A stretch of DNA of 51,553 nt, from positions 1-51,553 of the forward strand of contig JABMQN010000261.1 of NCBI GenBank assembly GCA_013203045.1, in the 5' to 3' direction. A program made the translations under genes and the position numbers. Origin of the DNA: Chloroflexota bacterium. Lineage in GTDB: Bacteria > Chloroflexota > Dehalococcoidia > SZUA-161 > SpSt-899. Positions within the stretch are counted from its first letter, which is position 1. Each line of letters opens with the position of its first letter. Shown piece by piece: positions 33,620-41,712 of this stretch. The notes under the pieces were generated by a model. It was given only the letters and a program-made list of their open reading frames with translations, had not been told where the DNA came from and did no database searches.

Positions 33620-34315
33620 TTGAGATATGAAGAAATCGCTCTCGATAGCGGCATCTGCAAGTTAGAGCCCGATAAAATTACGATCTCCCCCAGCTTGAAG
33701 GGTTGGAAAGTCATAGTAGACAGCTCCACACAAGATATTACACTTGAGGAACGCATAATAGGTATTCCAACCTTGAGAAAAAAATACGTCTCTTTCTCAC
33801 ACGTACAACGTATCGATGGTGCGTGCTTCGAAGCCGCAAGTCAACCAAGAGGGCTGTGTTACACCATAGATATTGTCACTATAGACGGTGAAACTATCCC
33901 CATCGCCAATACCCGCGAACGCAACTTACATCGTCATCATTGGAACCCAATGGAGAGACATAGATATTTGAAACATGACAAAGATGCCATTTGGAAGGGA
34001 GAGCGAGTTGTCAGTGCTCTAAGGAAATTGATTGGTTTGCGCGATCCCAGCGAACCCAGTGTTGCAGAAGGTTACAATCAGCGAGGGATTAAATATGCTA
34101 AAGTGGGTAACTATGATCGGGCCATTGCCGAATTTACCGAAGCCATAAACACTTATCCATTTATTGGAAACCTTTATTACAATAGGGCCATGGCTTTCGA
34201 AGAACTGGGGAGAATAAATGAAGCCATTGCTGATTATCAAAAGTACATCGAAATCGGTGATGATGCGAGATTAATAGAATCTGCTGAAGAGTCCCTAAAC
34301 GGACTCTCCGGATAA
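33620..34315 (+). CDS. Two-domain protein: N-terminal PH-like region, C-terminal TPR repeats
   Basis: TTG is taken as the start because GGAGG lies seven bases upstream. In the 231 residues, the first ~140 are beta-rich (WKVIVDSSTQDITLEERIIG, YTIDIVTIDGETIPIANTRE), reminiscent of PH-like domains but not recognised. The last ~80 form two TPR units (AEGYNQRGIKYAKVGNYDRA, NLYYNRAMAFEELGRINEAI). It is probably a cytosolic scaffold of unknown partner. It lies between the dehydrogenase and threonine synthase genes on the same strand. Confidence 0.7.
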   Translation: MRYEEIALDSGICKLEPDKITISPSLKGWKVIVDSSTQDITLEERIIGIPTLRKKYVSFSHVQRIDGACFEAASQPRGLCYTIDIVTIDGETIPIANTRERNLHRHHWNPMERHRYLKHDKDAIWKGERVVSALRKLIGLRDPSEPSVAEGYNQRGIKYAKVGNYDRAIAEFTEAINTYPFIGNLYYNRAMAFEELGRINEAIADYQKYIEIGDDARLIESAEESLNGLSG

Positions 34316-34345
34316 ATAATAGAAAACGCAATCGAGGATTATCGG

Positions 34346-35800
34346 GTGCAAAAGATTAGATACTACAGTACTAATAACAAATCGGAACAGGTCAATTTTG
34401 AAACGGGACTGATGAACGGTCTGGGATCCAACTATGGACTCTACATGATCGCCAGGGAAGACATTCCCAAGTTGTCCCCTCAGACAATCGACTCTATGAA
34501 AGGCATGAGCTATGCGCAGATTGCCTTCGAAGTTTTGCACCCTCTATTGAAAGAAGAGATCAACGAAAAGCAATTTCGCAATATCCTCGAAACAGCTTAC
34601 AGTGAAGAGAAAATCCTCACTCGGGTGCATCGGTTAACAGGAAAGACCCACATCATGTGGCTAAGCGGTGGACCAACGTACTCGTTTAAAGACTATGCTG
34701 CAAGGTTCTTTGGGAAGATGCTGGACCATTTTCTCAAACAGTCAGGCCAAAGGAAGGTGGTTGCTGTTGCCACCAGTGGCGATACTGGCGGAGCTGTAGC
34801 CGATGCCCTGCACGGTCTGGCCCAGGTTGACAACGTGGTATTCTACCCTAACGGGTCTATCACTGAAAGACAGCGACGGCAGATGACAACACTACAGGAT
34901 AACATAGTTGCATTCGAAGTGAATGGGGACTTCGATACTTGTCAAGTGCTGGCCAAGCGACTTTTGGGAGATAAAGAATTTGCCCGAGAACTTTTCAACG
35001 ATTCCGAGCGGATCACATCAGCCAATTCAATCAGTTTGGGCAGGCTGTTGCCTCAGTCGGTTTACCCCTTTTATGCCTATTCCCGGATTGCTGAAGACGG
35101 TGAGCCCATGATCGCCAGTGTACCCTCTGGAAACTTCGGGGACATGATGGGCACTGTGATCGCCAGAGAGATGGGACTTCCAATTCCCGTTATAATATGT
35201 GGCGTGAATGAAAACAGGGAATTTCCGGAATTTCTTAGATCTGAAGAGTACGTCGTCAAACCTTCTATTAAGTCCCCTTCTTCGGCAATGATTGTATCAA
35301 ATCCCAGTAATTTTGCACGGCTCGTCGATCTTTACGGCGGGCATGTCTATGACCAGCGCGATGAAAATGGCCGCGTCTTTCAGGAAGGCGTGATGGACAT
35401 CAGGCCGGATATTGAAGCGATGCGAAGAGACCTGTACTCGATTAGTGTCAGCAATGAAGACCATTATGTAGCTATGAAAGAAGTATATGACCGATATGGG
35501 GTGATCATCGAACCGCATGGCTCCGTGGGATGGCGATCCCTGGATACCTACCTTGATGGCAATCACGATCGCCTGGCGGTCATTTACGAGACTGCCGATC
35601 CCGGAAAGTTTCCAGAGGACATCGAAAAAGCGATTGACACGTCCCCTGAAGTACCGGATAAGATTGTCAAGCAGTCCGGACTTAAGGAGAGAATTTACCG
35701 TATCGATGAACCACCGATCGTTAAAGATGACGGTTCCATGACACTGAGTGATGAACAATATGATCAAGCTAAGACAATTTTGAGGGAGCTATTCGGTTAG
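34346..35800 (+). CDS. thrC: Threonine synthase ThrC
   Basis: ThrC is the PLP enzyme that converts O-phospho-L-homoserine to threonine. The 484 residues belong to the longer, class-I-like form: N-terminal YYSTNNKSEQVNFETGLMNG, the PLP Lys in PTYSFKDYAARFFG, phosphate loop ATSGDTGGAVADAL and the later SVPSGNFGDMMGTVIAREMG. Its start is GTG with GAGGA seven bases upstream. The C-terminus PPIVKDDGSMTLSDEQYDQA is an unremarkable extension. Other threonine-pathway genes are not adjacent. Confidence 0.95.
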   Translation: MQKIRYYSTNNKSEQVNFETGLMNGLGSNYGLYMIAREDIPKLSPQTIDSMKGMSYAQIAFEVLHPLLKEEINEKQFRNILETAYSEEKILTRVHRLTGKTHIMWLSGGPTYSFKDYAARFFGKMLDHFLKQSGQRKVVAVATSGDTGGAVADALHGLAQVDNVVFYPNGSITERQRRQMTTLQDNIVAFEVNGDFDTCQVLAKRLLGDKEFARELFNDSERITSANSISLGRLLPQSVYPFYAYSRIAEDGEPMIASVPSGNFGDMMGTVIAREMGLPIPVIICGVNENREFPEFLRSEEYVVKPSIKSPSSAMIVSNPSNFARLVDLYGGHVYDQRDENGRVFQEGVMDIRPDIEAMRRDLYSISVSNEDHYVAMKEVYDRYGVIIEPHGSVGWRSLDTYLDGNHDRLAVIYETADPGKFPEDIEKAIDTSPEVPDKIVKQSGLKERIYRIDEPPIVKDDGSMTLSDEQYDQAKTILRELFG

Positions 35801-35818
35801 GAGTTAGGGGAGCGAACG

Positions 35819-36319
35819 ATGAGATTGATATTTGTACTAGTTTTATTAGCCGGGTTGATGGTAATCGGATGCGACAGCGGCAATGAAACAACTCCTTTGC
35901 CGACACCCACTGCAACGGTAACCGAGTCAGATATCTCTGACATACCAGATACAACACCTATAGGAATGACACCAAATCCCAATGTCACACGTGATGAATC
36001 CGATGAAACCCTTTTGTCCGAAGAGGGTCCGGTATCAGTTCAATTAACTACTGACAAATTGACTATCACCAATAACTCACCCGAGATTGTTTATTACTAC
36101 GTCTGGCCTGTTAATATAGTTGGCCTTATCGACTGGTACCCCTGCGAGAATCCTGAACAGTGCGCTGATTACCCTAGCATCGAATCCGGACAGAGTGCTA
36201 AAAGGGGAATCGTAAAAAATGAAACAGAGCTCATTGTTTACTGGTGGCAACTAATCCATCATCCGGACGGGACAACCTCCGCGGGTTCCGTACATGAGGT
36301 TTTAATAGAAATCCCGTGA
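35819..36319 (+). CDS. Lipoprotein of unknown function
   Basis: The protein has 166 residues with a lipoprotein signal peptide (MRLIFVLVLLAGLMVIGC, lipobox Cys18), a Thr/Pro-rich acidic spacer (about 20-70), and a small beta-domain with KLTITNNSPEIVYYYVWPVN, a Cys pair near WYPCENPEQC and VHEVLIEIP at the end. GGGGAG precedes the ATG. It is expected to be anchored outside the cytoplasmic membrane. I recognise no family; the domain pattern (NNSPEIVYY...) could be a ligand- or protein-binding beta-sandwich. Confidence 0.8.
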   Translation: MRLIFVLVLLAGLMVIGCDSGNETTPLPTPTATVTESDISDIPDTTPIGMTPNPNVTRDESDETLLSEEGPVSVQLTTDKLTITNNSPEIVYYYVWPVNIVGLIDWYPCENPEQCADYPSIESGQSAKRGIVKNETELIVYWWQLIHHPDGTTSAGSVHEVLIEIP

Positions 36320-36350
36320 GATATGGGATGTATCTTCAAACGTCGTCATT

Positions 36351-36376
36351 TTCTGGTAATACCGGTATTACCAGAA
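36351..36376. terminator. 26-bp perfect palindrome between convergent genes
   Basis: TTCTGGTAATACC is followed at once by its exact complement, with no loop. It lies between the ends of a plus-strand lipoprotein gene and a minus-strand CoA-transferase gene, so a bidirectional termination role is likely, although there is no T-run. A protein-binding site is the alternative. Confidence 0.5.
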
Positions 36377-36388
36377 TTGCTGATTAGT

Positions 36389-37060
36389 CTATAACTCGAT
36401 CTCCTTCAGATCATCAGCCAGAAGGAGTTTTGGTTCGGTCAGTTTCTGGATTTCTTCCGCAGTCCAGCCAGGTGCATATTCTTTGAGAACCAGGCCTTCT
36501 TTTGTTGGTTCGATAACAGCTATATCCGTGACAAGTACACTCACACATTTTTTTCCTGTCACCGGATAAGTGCATTCATTCAATATCTTGAACTCACCAT
36601 TCTTGGTTACATGCTCCATAATTACAATCACTCTCTTCGAACCATAAACCAGATCCATCCCCCCACCTATTCCAACGCTAATATCTCCAGGGATTGCCCA
36701 GTTTGCTAAATCTCCTTTTGCAGAGACTTGATAAGCACCGAGACAAGTGATGTCCAAACGACCGCCTCTCATCAGATCCAAGGAAGTACCCATATCGAAG
36801 AATGACATGCCCTCTTTGGGAAGAAAATACCTTCCTCCAGCATCAATATGTTGTATTTCTACTTTCTCGAATTCGTCCACCATAATGATGCCACCGTAAC
36901 CAAGAGCACCATTTTCCGATTCGAACATTATGTTCCGGCCCTCCGGAATGAACATGGCACAAAGATTCGGTATTCCCGCACCCAGATTTATAATATTTCC
37001 GTCTTGAAACTCTTTAGCGGCCCTAAGCGCCATAATTTCTTCAGAAAGCTTCTCTTTCAT
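36389..37060 (-). CDS. 3-oxoacid-type CoA-transferase, subunit B
   Basis: This is the beta subunit (223 residues) of a family I CoA-transferase, which moves CoA between carboxylic acids. The catalytic Glu lies in ESENGALGYGG and the N-terminus has NIINLGAGIPNLCAMFIPEG. Later parts VGIGGGMDLVYGSKRVIVIM and KCVSVLVTDIAVIEPTKEGL are typical of AtoA/ScoB. It overlaps subunit A by one base (TAATG), so the pair is coupled. The acyl substrate is not evident; acetoacetate, butyrate or short branched acids are typical. Confidence 0.93.
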   Translation of the reverse strand: MKEKLSEEIMALRAAKEFQDGNIINLGAGIPNLCAMFIPEGRNIMFESENGALGYGGIIMVDEFEKVEIQHIDAGGRYFLPKEGMSFFDMGTSLDLMRGGRLDITCLGAYQVSAKGDLANWAIPGDISVGIGGGMDLVYGSKRVIVIMEHVTKNGEFKILNECTYPVTGKKCVSVLVTDIAVIEPTKEGLVLKEYAPGWTAEEIQKLTEPKLLLADDLKEIEL

Positions 37061-37872
37061 TAGTTATCCTCCCCGTCATCAACAAACTTCTTGGCCGCGC
37101 CGATAATAGCACCCCTGACTTCGGGTATTGAAAGCAGTTCATGAAGTTTTTTCATAGTGTATTCGTAACTCCCTCTACCACCTACTTCATTTACAACGAT
37201 TCTATCCACAAATGCAGCCGGAGTGACAATTTCTTCCGGGGAAAATTCTCCGGGCTCTACAAGTTCATCCACTTCTACAATGGTTGTTTTCGCGGCCATT
37301 GCCAGAACCGGATTGAGACATCTACAGGTACCGTTATAAGTCAGGTTACCATATCTATCAGCTTTATCAGCCCTTACAAAAGCGAAATCCGGTTGAAGAG
37401 GTGAAAAAAGGATATACTCTTTACCATCGAAATTTCGTTTTTCTCTACCTTCCTCAACAGTTGTCCCGATTCCAACAGGGCTATAGAAAGGGCCCATTCC
37501 ACCGGCAGCTGCCCGAAGTACTGCAGTGAAATTACCATGACCTATTACTTCCTTTTCGAGCTCTTTTTCCTTCTCAATGAATTCACTGGGCAGGTTTGTT
37601 GTGTCAGCATATCGCGATGCAGCAGCAAAAAAGCCAGCAACCAGTTTTCTCATCTGGGGAAGAAGCATGAAAGGCATCACCACAACTTCTTCAGGAAAGG
37701 GTGTGTACATGAAGTTTTGTGTCATCACCGTAAGATCTTTGACTCCCCGTTCCCTGAGCGCCAGAATGAGGTTTTGCGGGCCACCGGCAAGCCCCCAGTT
37801 GTTCAGAGCAATGCTTGCTCCATCGGGAATGCCTGCTATAGCTTCTTCAAAGCTCGGTAAGACTTTGTTCAT
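37060..37872 (-). CDS. 3-oxoacid-type CoA-transferase, subunit A
   Basis: This is the alpha subunit (270 residues) of the same enzyme. Conserved segments are GIPDGASIALNNWGLAGGPQ, LILALRERGVKDLTVMTQNF, FYSPVGIGTTVEEGREKRNF and DFAFVRADKADRYGNLTYNG. It is longer than AtoD because of an insertion around 60-105, which includes KEKELEKEVIGHG. GAGGAG precedes the ATG. It is the first gene of a two-gene transcript. Confidence 0.92.
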   Translation of the reverse strand: MNKVLPSFEEAIAGIPDGASIALNNWGLAGGPQNLILALRERGVKDLTVMTQNFMYTPFPEEVVVMPFMLLPQMRKLVAGFFAAASRYADTTNLPSEFIEKEKELEKEVIGHGNFTAVLRAAAGGMGPFYSPVGIGTTVEEGREKRNFDGKEYILFSPLQPDFAFVRADKADRYGNLTYNGTCRCLNPVLAMAAKTTIVEVDELVEPGEFSPEEIVTPAAFVDRIVVNEVGGRGSYEYTMKKLHELLSIPEVRGAIIGAAKKFVDDGEDN

Positions 37873-38007
37873 TCTCTTATCTCCTCAATTGTCTAACGAC
37901 AATGATTGACTAAACATACAAAAATGGGCTAATAATACTTAAACCGAATCTTACGAAGGATGCGGTTCGGAACTGGATATAGTACATGTATGTTGGGGGA
38001 AATAAGC

Positions 38008-38039
38008 AAATCCCCTGGCCAGTACAGGCCAGAGGATTT
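38008..38039 (-). terminator. Terminator of the binding lipoprotein gene
   Basis: AAATCCTCTGGCC and GGCCAGGGGATTT pair at 12 of 13 positions (minus strand) around a 6-base loop, followed by GCTTATTT. It lies just after the stop codon of the substrate-binding protein. Confidence 0.75.
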
Positions 38040-38056
38040 ACACTTACATACTAGCC

Positions 38057-39322
38057 CTACGGTTCCCGCACCACCTCATAAAGCCCATCGCTCACCTGGA
38101 ACAAGTCCTTCGCATTACCATCAGCCTCATATATCGCCAGTCGATCTACTGAAGCCCTCTTGGTCTCACTGAAGGAGGCACGCACCACTCCCTCCGAAGA
38201 AGAAGAATACGATTGTGCCGCTGCATAGAGGGCATCAGAATCGAAATTCTCTGCCCCTACGGCTTCCACAGCATCCTGTATGATTTCAATCATCTGGTTT
38301 ATAGCATCTACTGCTCCATATGCAGCACCATCTCGCATGATTTGCTCAGCCTGATCAGGATGATTATCAAAGAGAAGGTCTTTCATAAATCGTGCCCCTT
38401 CGGTATCATCATTCCACCACGCAGATACCCCGAAGAATAGCATGCCATCTATCTCCGGCCATAATTGTGCATCGTGTATCAGATAGAGGAAAGCTGCCTG
38501 TGCACCGGTACCGAGAAGCTTCGCGTCATAACCTGCGGTTCGATATTCTCTTACAAAATTCCCCATATGTATGGGTGGCATTACATAATCGCAATCTTTG
38601 AGCGAATCCACCTCTGGGCCCCAAGTCCAGCTGAAATCATTGTGATAAGAACCTACCCACTCATACTGGTCTGTATTGGCATGAGCATATTGCTCCGCTG
38701 CATCATGAAGTGCCAGGTTATAAGGCGTGAACCACCCTGCGGCTCCAATCTTGGCAGGTCGATCAGTGGGGAAATCCGGATCGTTCTCAGCAATCCATTT
38801 AAGTAAGGTATAGGCATTATCCTCCGGAATGGTAGTGGGCATGAAGATGTAACCTGGCGGTATTAGGTCATCCTTGTTCCCAGATGGAGTAAACATGACC
38901 ATCCCTGCGTCTTCAAGCCGTGGCCTGAGGATTTCGGGGGAACCTGGTACAGGGGTAAATATCAAATCCGCACCCTTTTCTTTGAGCCACTCGTAACCCG
39001 GAAGATATCTTGCTGGATCATATCCCGTATCATAATCGAGCACCTCCAACCTCGCCCCAGGGATCAGGTTTCCATCATTATAATATTTGACCAAATCTGC
39101 CAATGCCAGGTTTATCAATTCATCCGCTTTCGCAGTGGCCCCGGTAATGTCAGTGAGATTGCCAATCTTGATGACCACCTCACCACCTGGCTCTGAGGTT
39201 GGTTCACTCGTTGGTTCTACCGTTCCATCACCATCATCATCATCACCACCACCACACCCCATCGCACCAAATATTAGTACTATAACAAGTAGCGGTACCA
39301 GTAAAATTGCACATCGATTCAT
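38057..39322 (-). CDS. Branched-chain amino acid-type ABC transporter substrate-binding lipoprotein (orphan)
   Basis: The start is placed at 39322, where GGAGG lies seven bases upstream; the longer frame adds an unsupported 20 residues. The product (421 residues) has a lipoprotein signal (LLVPLLVIVLIFGAMGC), an Asp/Gly/Thr-rich spacer, and a type I periplasmic-binding fold of the LivJ/Peripla_BP_6 group: GNLTDITGATAKADELINLA, PGARLEVLDYDTGYDPARYL and KGADLIFTPVPGS. No permease or ATPase genes adjoin it. Ligands of this group include amino acids, urea, amides and aromatic acids. It could also feed a signalling receptor. Confidence 0.88.
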   Translation of the reverse strand: MNRCAILLVPLLVIVLIFGAMGCGGGDDDDGDGTVEPTSEPTSEPGGEVVIKIGNLTDITGATAKADELINLALADLVKYYNDGNLIPGARLEVLDYDTGYDPARYLPGYEWLKEKGADLIFTPVPGSPEILRPRLEDAGMVMFTPSGNKDDLIPPGYIFMPTTIPEDNAYTLLKWIAENDPDFPTDRPAKIGAAGWFTPYNLALHDAAEQYAHANTDQYEWVGSYHNDFSWTWGPEVDSLKDCDYVMPPIHMGNFVREYRTAGYDAKLLGTGAQAAFLYLIHDAQLWPEIDGMLFFGVSAWWNDDTEGARFMKDLLFDNHPDQAEQIMRDGAAYGAVDAINQMIEIIQDAVEAVGAENFDSDALYAAAQSYSSSSEGVVRASFSETKRASVDRLAIYEADGNAKDLFQVSDGLYEVVREP

Positions 39323-39664
39323 CTTTTCCTCCTTCGCAAAACCCCTTCTATAACTCGGCTCAATCACCAGTAACGCTGGCAATCCTGAGTCATGATGAGT
39401 TTATTAGGCTTAATAATCTTTGTCAATACTACTAGCTGGCACATAACCAAATACGAATCCTCGTGTAAGCAGTCACGTGACATTTTTGTGAGAAGAATAC
39501 ACTGCATCGTTGGGATTTCTGCTTCATCAGACAAAGAGACAATCCTTTCTTCTTGACTATTGCTATCTTGTTGTGTAATATGTGGAAAATATTGAGTGAA
39601 AAACATTCCAATTCCAGCTTTGTTATAACAATCCCAAATATGCTACTAAAGAAGGTTACACAAA
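39323..39664. other. Intergenic stretch between divergent genes
   Basis: This stretch should contain the promoters of the binding lipoprotein (minus) and the small membrane protein (plus). I found no gene, repeat or strong terminator. A possible -10 TATAAC lies near 39625 for the plus-strand gene, without a convincing -35. Confidence 0.4.
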
Positions 39665-39916
39665 ATGAGTGATGCTACTACTCAGATACTGATAGGACTT
39701 ACAGCAGCTGTAGCCATCGGGGGCGTAGTGATCATCATCACATCAAGTCAATCTGCCCAAAGGCAAGGGGGAAGAAATTTCGACCTAATATATATTTTAG
39801 GATGGTCCTGGCTGGTGGCAGGAATTGCAACACTTAACTATGTAGTTGGAGGACTCGGACTCATTTTTATTCTAGCCGGGGCTATTAAGAGATACAAGTT
39901 GTTCCAGAGGAAATGA
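39665..39916 (+). CDS. Small two-helix membrane protein, unknown function
   Basis: The protein has 83 residues with two hydrophobic helices (about 8-26 and 44-73) joined by a polar loop (SSQSAQRQGGRNFD), and a basic C-terminal tail (RYKLFQRK). An AGAAGG site precedes the ATG. It is followed 18 bases later by another small gene on the same strand. I recognise no family. Confidence 0.6.
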   Translation: MSDATTQILIGLTAAVAIGGVVIIITSSQSAQRQGGRNFDLIYILGWSWLVAGIATLNYVVGGLGLIFILAGAIKRYKLFQRK

Positions 39917-39934
39917 TCTAAACAGGAAGTACGC

Positions 39935-40159
39935 ATGTTTCTACTCACACCAGAAGAGATAGAAGAAGTGATCGTCGAAGAGCAAATCCACCCCGATCCC
40001 GAGCATTCGGAAGCATATCAGGCCATCGCCAGCGCAGCGCTACGGAAGGTGGCTCAGGAGTTGTTCAGTCCATGTCCGCTGCACTTTAGAAACGCGCTGG
40101 ACAAGATCGAATGCCCGGACTGTCTTCAGGAACTCCGACGTGAAGCCAGATTGGAGTAA
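39935..40159 (+). CDS. Small acidic protein with a possible metal-binding Cys/His set, unknown function
   Basis: The protein has 74 residues: an acidic helical first half (TPEEIEEVIVEEQIHPDPEH) and a second half with SPCPLHFRNALDK and ECPDCLQE, which together offer three Cys and one or more His. That could form a small zinc site. AGGAAG precedes the ATG. It follows the two-helix protein and converges on the cobalamin genes. No family is recognised. Confidence 0.55.
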   Translation: MFLLTPEEIEEVIVEEQIHPDPEHSEAYQAIASAALRKVAQELFSPCPLHFRNALDKIECPDCLQELRREARLE

Positions 40160-40179
40160 AACAATAGTGAACTGGTCAG

Positions 40180-40803
40180 CTACATTAAATGGCTGATCCC
40201 GTTGAGCAGAACAATCGAACTTCCCTGAGGATATGTTTCCACGATGGAAACTGAAGCACCGCTCAAGCGTATTTGCCACCAGTGCTCAAAACCTATCTCC
40301 ATAAAATGGCAGACCATCACTTGTAATGGTCCACCGTGCGCCGCGATGAGGACTGTTTCATCAGTGGTGTGTATTTCCAATATTTCACGGGTAAATTTCT
40401 GAATGCGCGCAGCCAGATCGGCGATGCTTTCACCATTAGGAGCACGGACGTTTGGCCCACTGCTTCTCCATGATGGGTCTGCACTAAAGATAAGTTGGAA
40501 CTTCGGATCCATCTGGTCAAAGGTCAGTCCCTCGTAATCACCGAAGTTCATCTCCCTGAGTAGGGGCGATTCATGAATCGCCCCTACCATATTGTGCTTT
40601 GATGCGATGATTTCGGCAGTCTGGCGAGCACGCTTGAGGTCACTACAGTAGACAGCATCGATTTTTTCTGCAGCGAGCCGCTCGGCAGTTTGCTGTGCCT
40701 GCTTGAGACCGGTTTCATTCAATTCAATATCCGATTGGCCCTGATAGCGCCCCAGACGATTCCACTCTGTTTGCCCATGTCTTACTAGGATAAGTCTAGC
40801 CAA
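40180..40803 (-). CDS. cobC: Histidine phosphatase, probable alpha-ribazole phosphatase CobC
   Basis: The protein has 207 residues of the histidine phosphatase superfamily, with the catalytic VRHGQTEWN at 7-15, YCSDLKRARQTAEII and AAHGGPLQVMV around the second His. Next to cobS and cobT it most likely removes phosphate from the alpha-ribazole lower ligand. The start is TTG, with GGAGG six bases upstream, overlapping cobS by 19 bases. Residues about 70-81 (HNMVGAIHESPLL) are encoded by an inserted 28-bp palindromic repeat, so they form an added loop relative to relatives. Confidence 0.85.
   Translation of the reverse strand: MARLILVRHGQTEWNRLGRYQGQSDIELNETGLKQAQQTAERLAAEKIDAVYCSDLKRARQTAEIIASKHNMVGAIHESPLLREMNFGDYEGLTFDQMDPKFQLIFSADPSWRSSGPNVRAPNGESIADLAARIQKFTREILEIHTTDETVLIAAHGGPLQVMVCHFMEIGFEHWWQIRLSGASVSIVETYPQGSSIVLLNGISHLM
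40560..40587. repeat. 28-bp perfect palindrome inside cobC
   Basis: GTAGGGGCGATTCA is followed at once by its exact complement. It lies in frame within the cobC coding sequence and encodes GAIHESP. It belongs to a family of GTAG(A/G)G-starting palindromes also seen at 43772-43794, 44521 and 44777. Confidence 0.85.
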
Positions 40804-41549
40804 CTGCTTCCTCCCGCTTCCCCTATTATAACAATGGCAATCAGGATGGCCACCTCTAAAAGTTCGATGATTGCTCCGTAGGTGTCACCGGTAAGACCTC
40901 CGAGCAGAGTGCTTAGTCCCTTGGCAATCAAGAAGGTCACGATCCAAATCCCAGCCATCAGCACCAGTCCGATCCAGCTCAATAATCCCACCGCGATCCC
41001 CACTGTGATAATGGTGACGATAGGCAGCATTATCCAGCCTGTATTCTCTTTAAAGAAGTCGCCAAGCCCGCCTTTTCGTGCCGAAGGAAAGGCCAGTATG
41101 GCATAGGCCACACTCCATCGGGCCAGTACCGGCATCAGCAGGAGTCCCACTGCCCGCAGGTCTACAGGTAAAGAAATGATAGCGGCGAATTTCAGTAAAA
41201 CGAGGCAGCACGCTCCCGCTACTCCGAACCCTCCCACTCGGCTATCGGCCATGACCTTAAGCCGATCAGCAGCCGAAGTTTTCACTGTGAATCCATCGCA
41301 GGTGTCCATGAAACCATCAAGGTGGAGTGCTCCGGTGAGAATCACCAATGTAACAAGGATGAGTGCACTATTAAGGAATGGCGGAAGGAAGAGATCGAAT
41401 AACTGATCCAGTCCCAGCAGGATCCCTCCCAGGATAAGCCCGATGATAGGGAACCAGGGGAGTGAGGAACCAAGCCCTCGCCCCTTTTCGTCCTTAATCG
41501 ATGGTCCAGGGAATATGGTTAGGAATTGCCATGCGGTCCAGAAACCCAA
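40785..41549 (-). CDS. cobS: Adenosylcobinamide-GDP ribazoletransferase CobS
   Basis: CobS is the integral membrane enzyme that joins AdoCbi-GDP to alpha-ribazole (phosphate) at the last step of cobamide assembly. The 254 residues contain the family motif LHLDGFMDTCDGF (about 75-87), then RLKVMADSRVGGFGVAG and the C-terminal GGLTGDTYGAIIELLEVAIL. About six to seven membrane helices are visible. The start is TTG with AAGGAG five bases upstream. It overlaps cobC downstream and follows cobT by about 157 bases. Confidence 0.92.
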   Translation of the reverse strand: MGFWTAWQFLTIFPGPSIKDEKGRGLGSSLPWFPIIGLILGGILLGLDQLFDLFLPPFLNSALILVTLVILTGALHLDGFMDTCDGFTVKTSAADRLKVMADSRVGGFGVAGACCLVLLKFAAIISLPVDLRAVGLLLMPVLARWSVAYAILAFPSARKGGLGDFFKENTGWIMLPIVTIITVGIAVGLLSWIGLVLMAGIWIVTFLIAKGLSTLLGGLTGDTYGAIIELLEVAILIAIVIIGEAGGSSWLDLS

Positions 41550-41589
41550 AATTGCTCCTTCACCTTATATTAATCACCACGAAGTACAC

Positions 41590-41712
41590 GAAGGTCACAG
41601 AGGTCCAGGTTAATGGTTATACGGTTGATAGTTCCACCCACTACTTTCAACAGATAACCAACCATCAACCATCAACAACAGAACCATCAACTATTCCCTC
41701 TGTGGTTCATTT
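41590..41712. repeat. Degenerate inverted repeat between cobT and cobS
   Basis: CACAGAGG (about 41598) and CCTCTGTG (about 41698) are inverted ends of a stretch that also holds ACCATCAAC three times and CACGAAG motifs before it. It has no coding potential. It looks like a decayed interspersed repeat. Its right end overlaps the end of cobT. Confidence 0.4.

Noticed and set aside
39226..39260. CAT/CAC repeats that look like a poly-His or simple repeat
   Set aside because: On the coding (minus) strand they encode the Asp/Gly spacer after the lipoprotein Cys of the binding protein.
38057..39382. The longer 441-residue form of the binding lipoprotein
   Set aside because: The extra 20 residues precede a perfect lipoprotein signal peptide, and the GGAGG site lies directly before the internal ATG at 39322.
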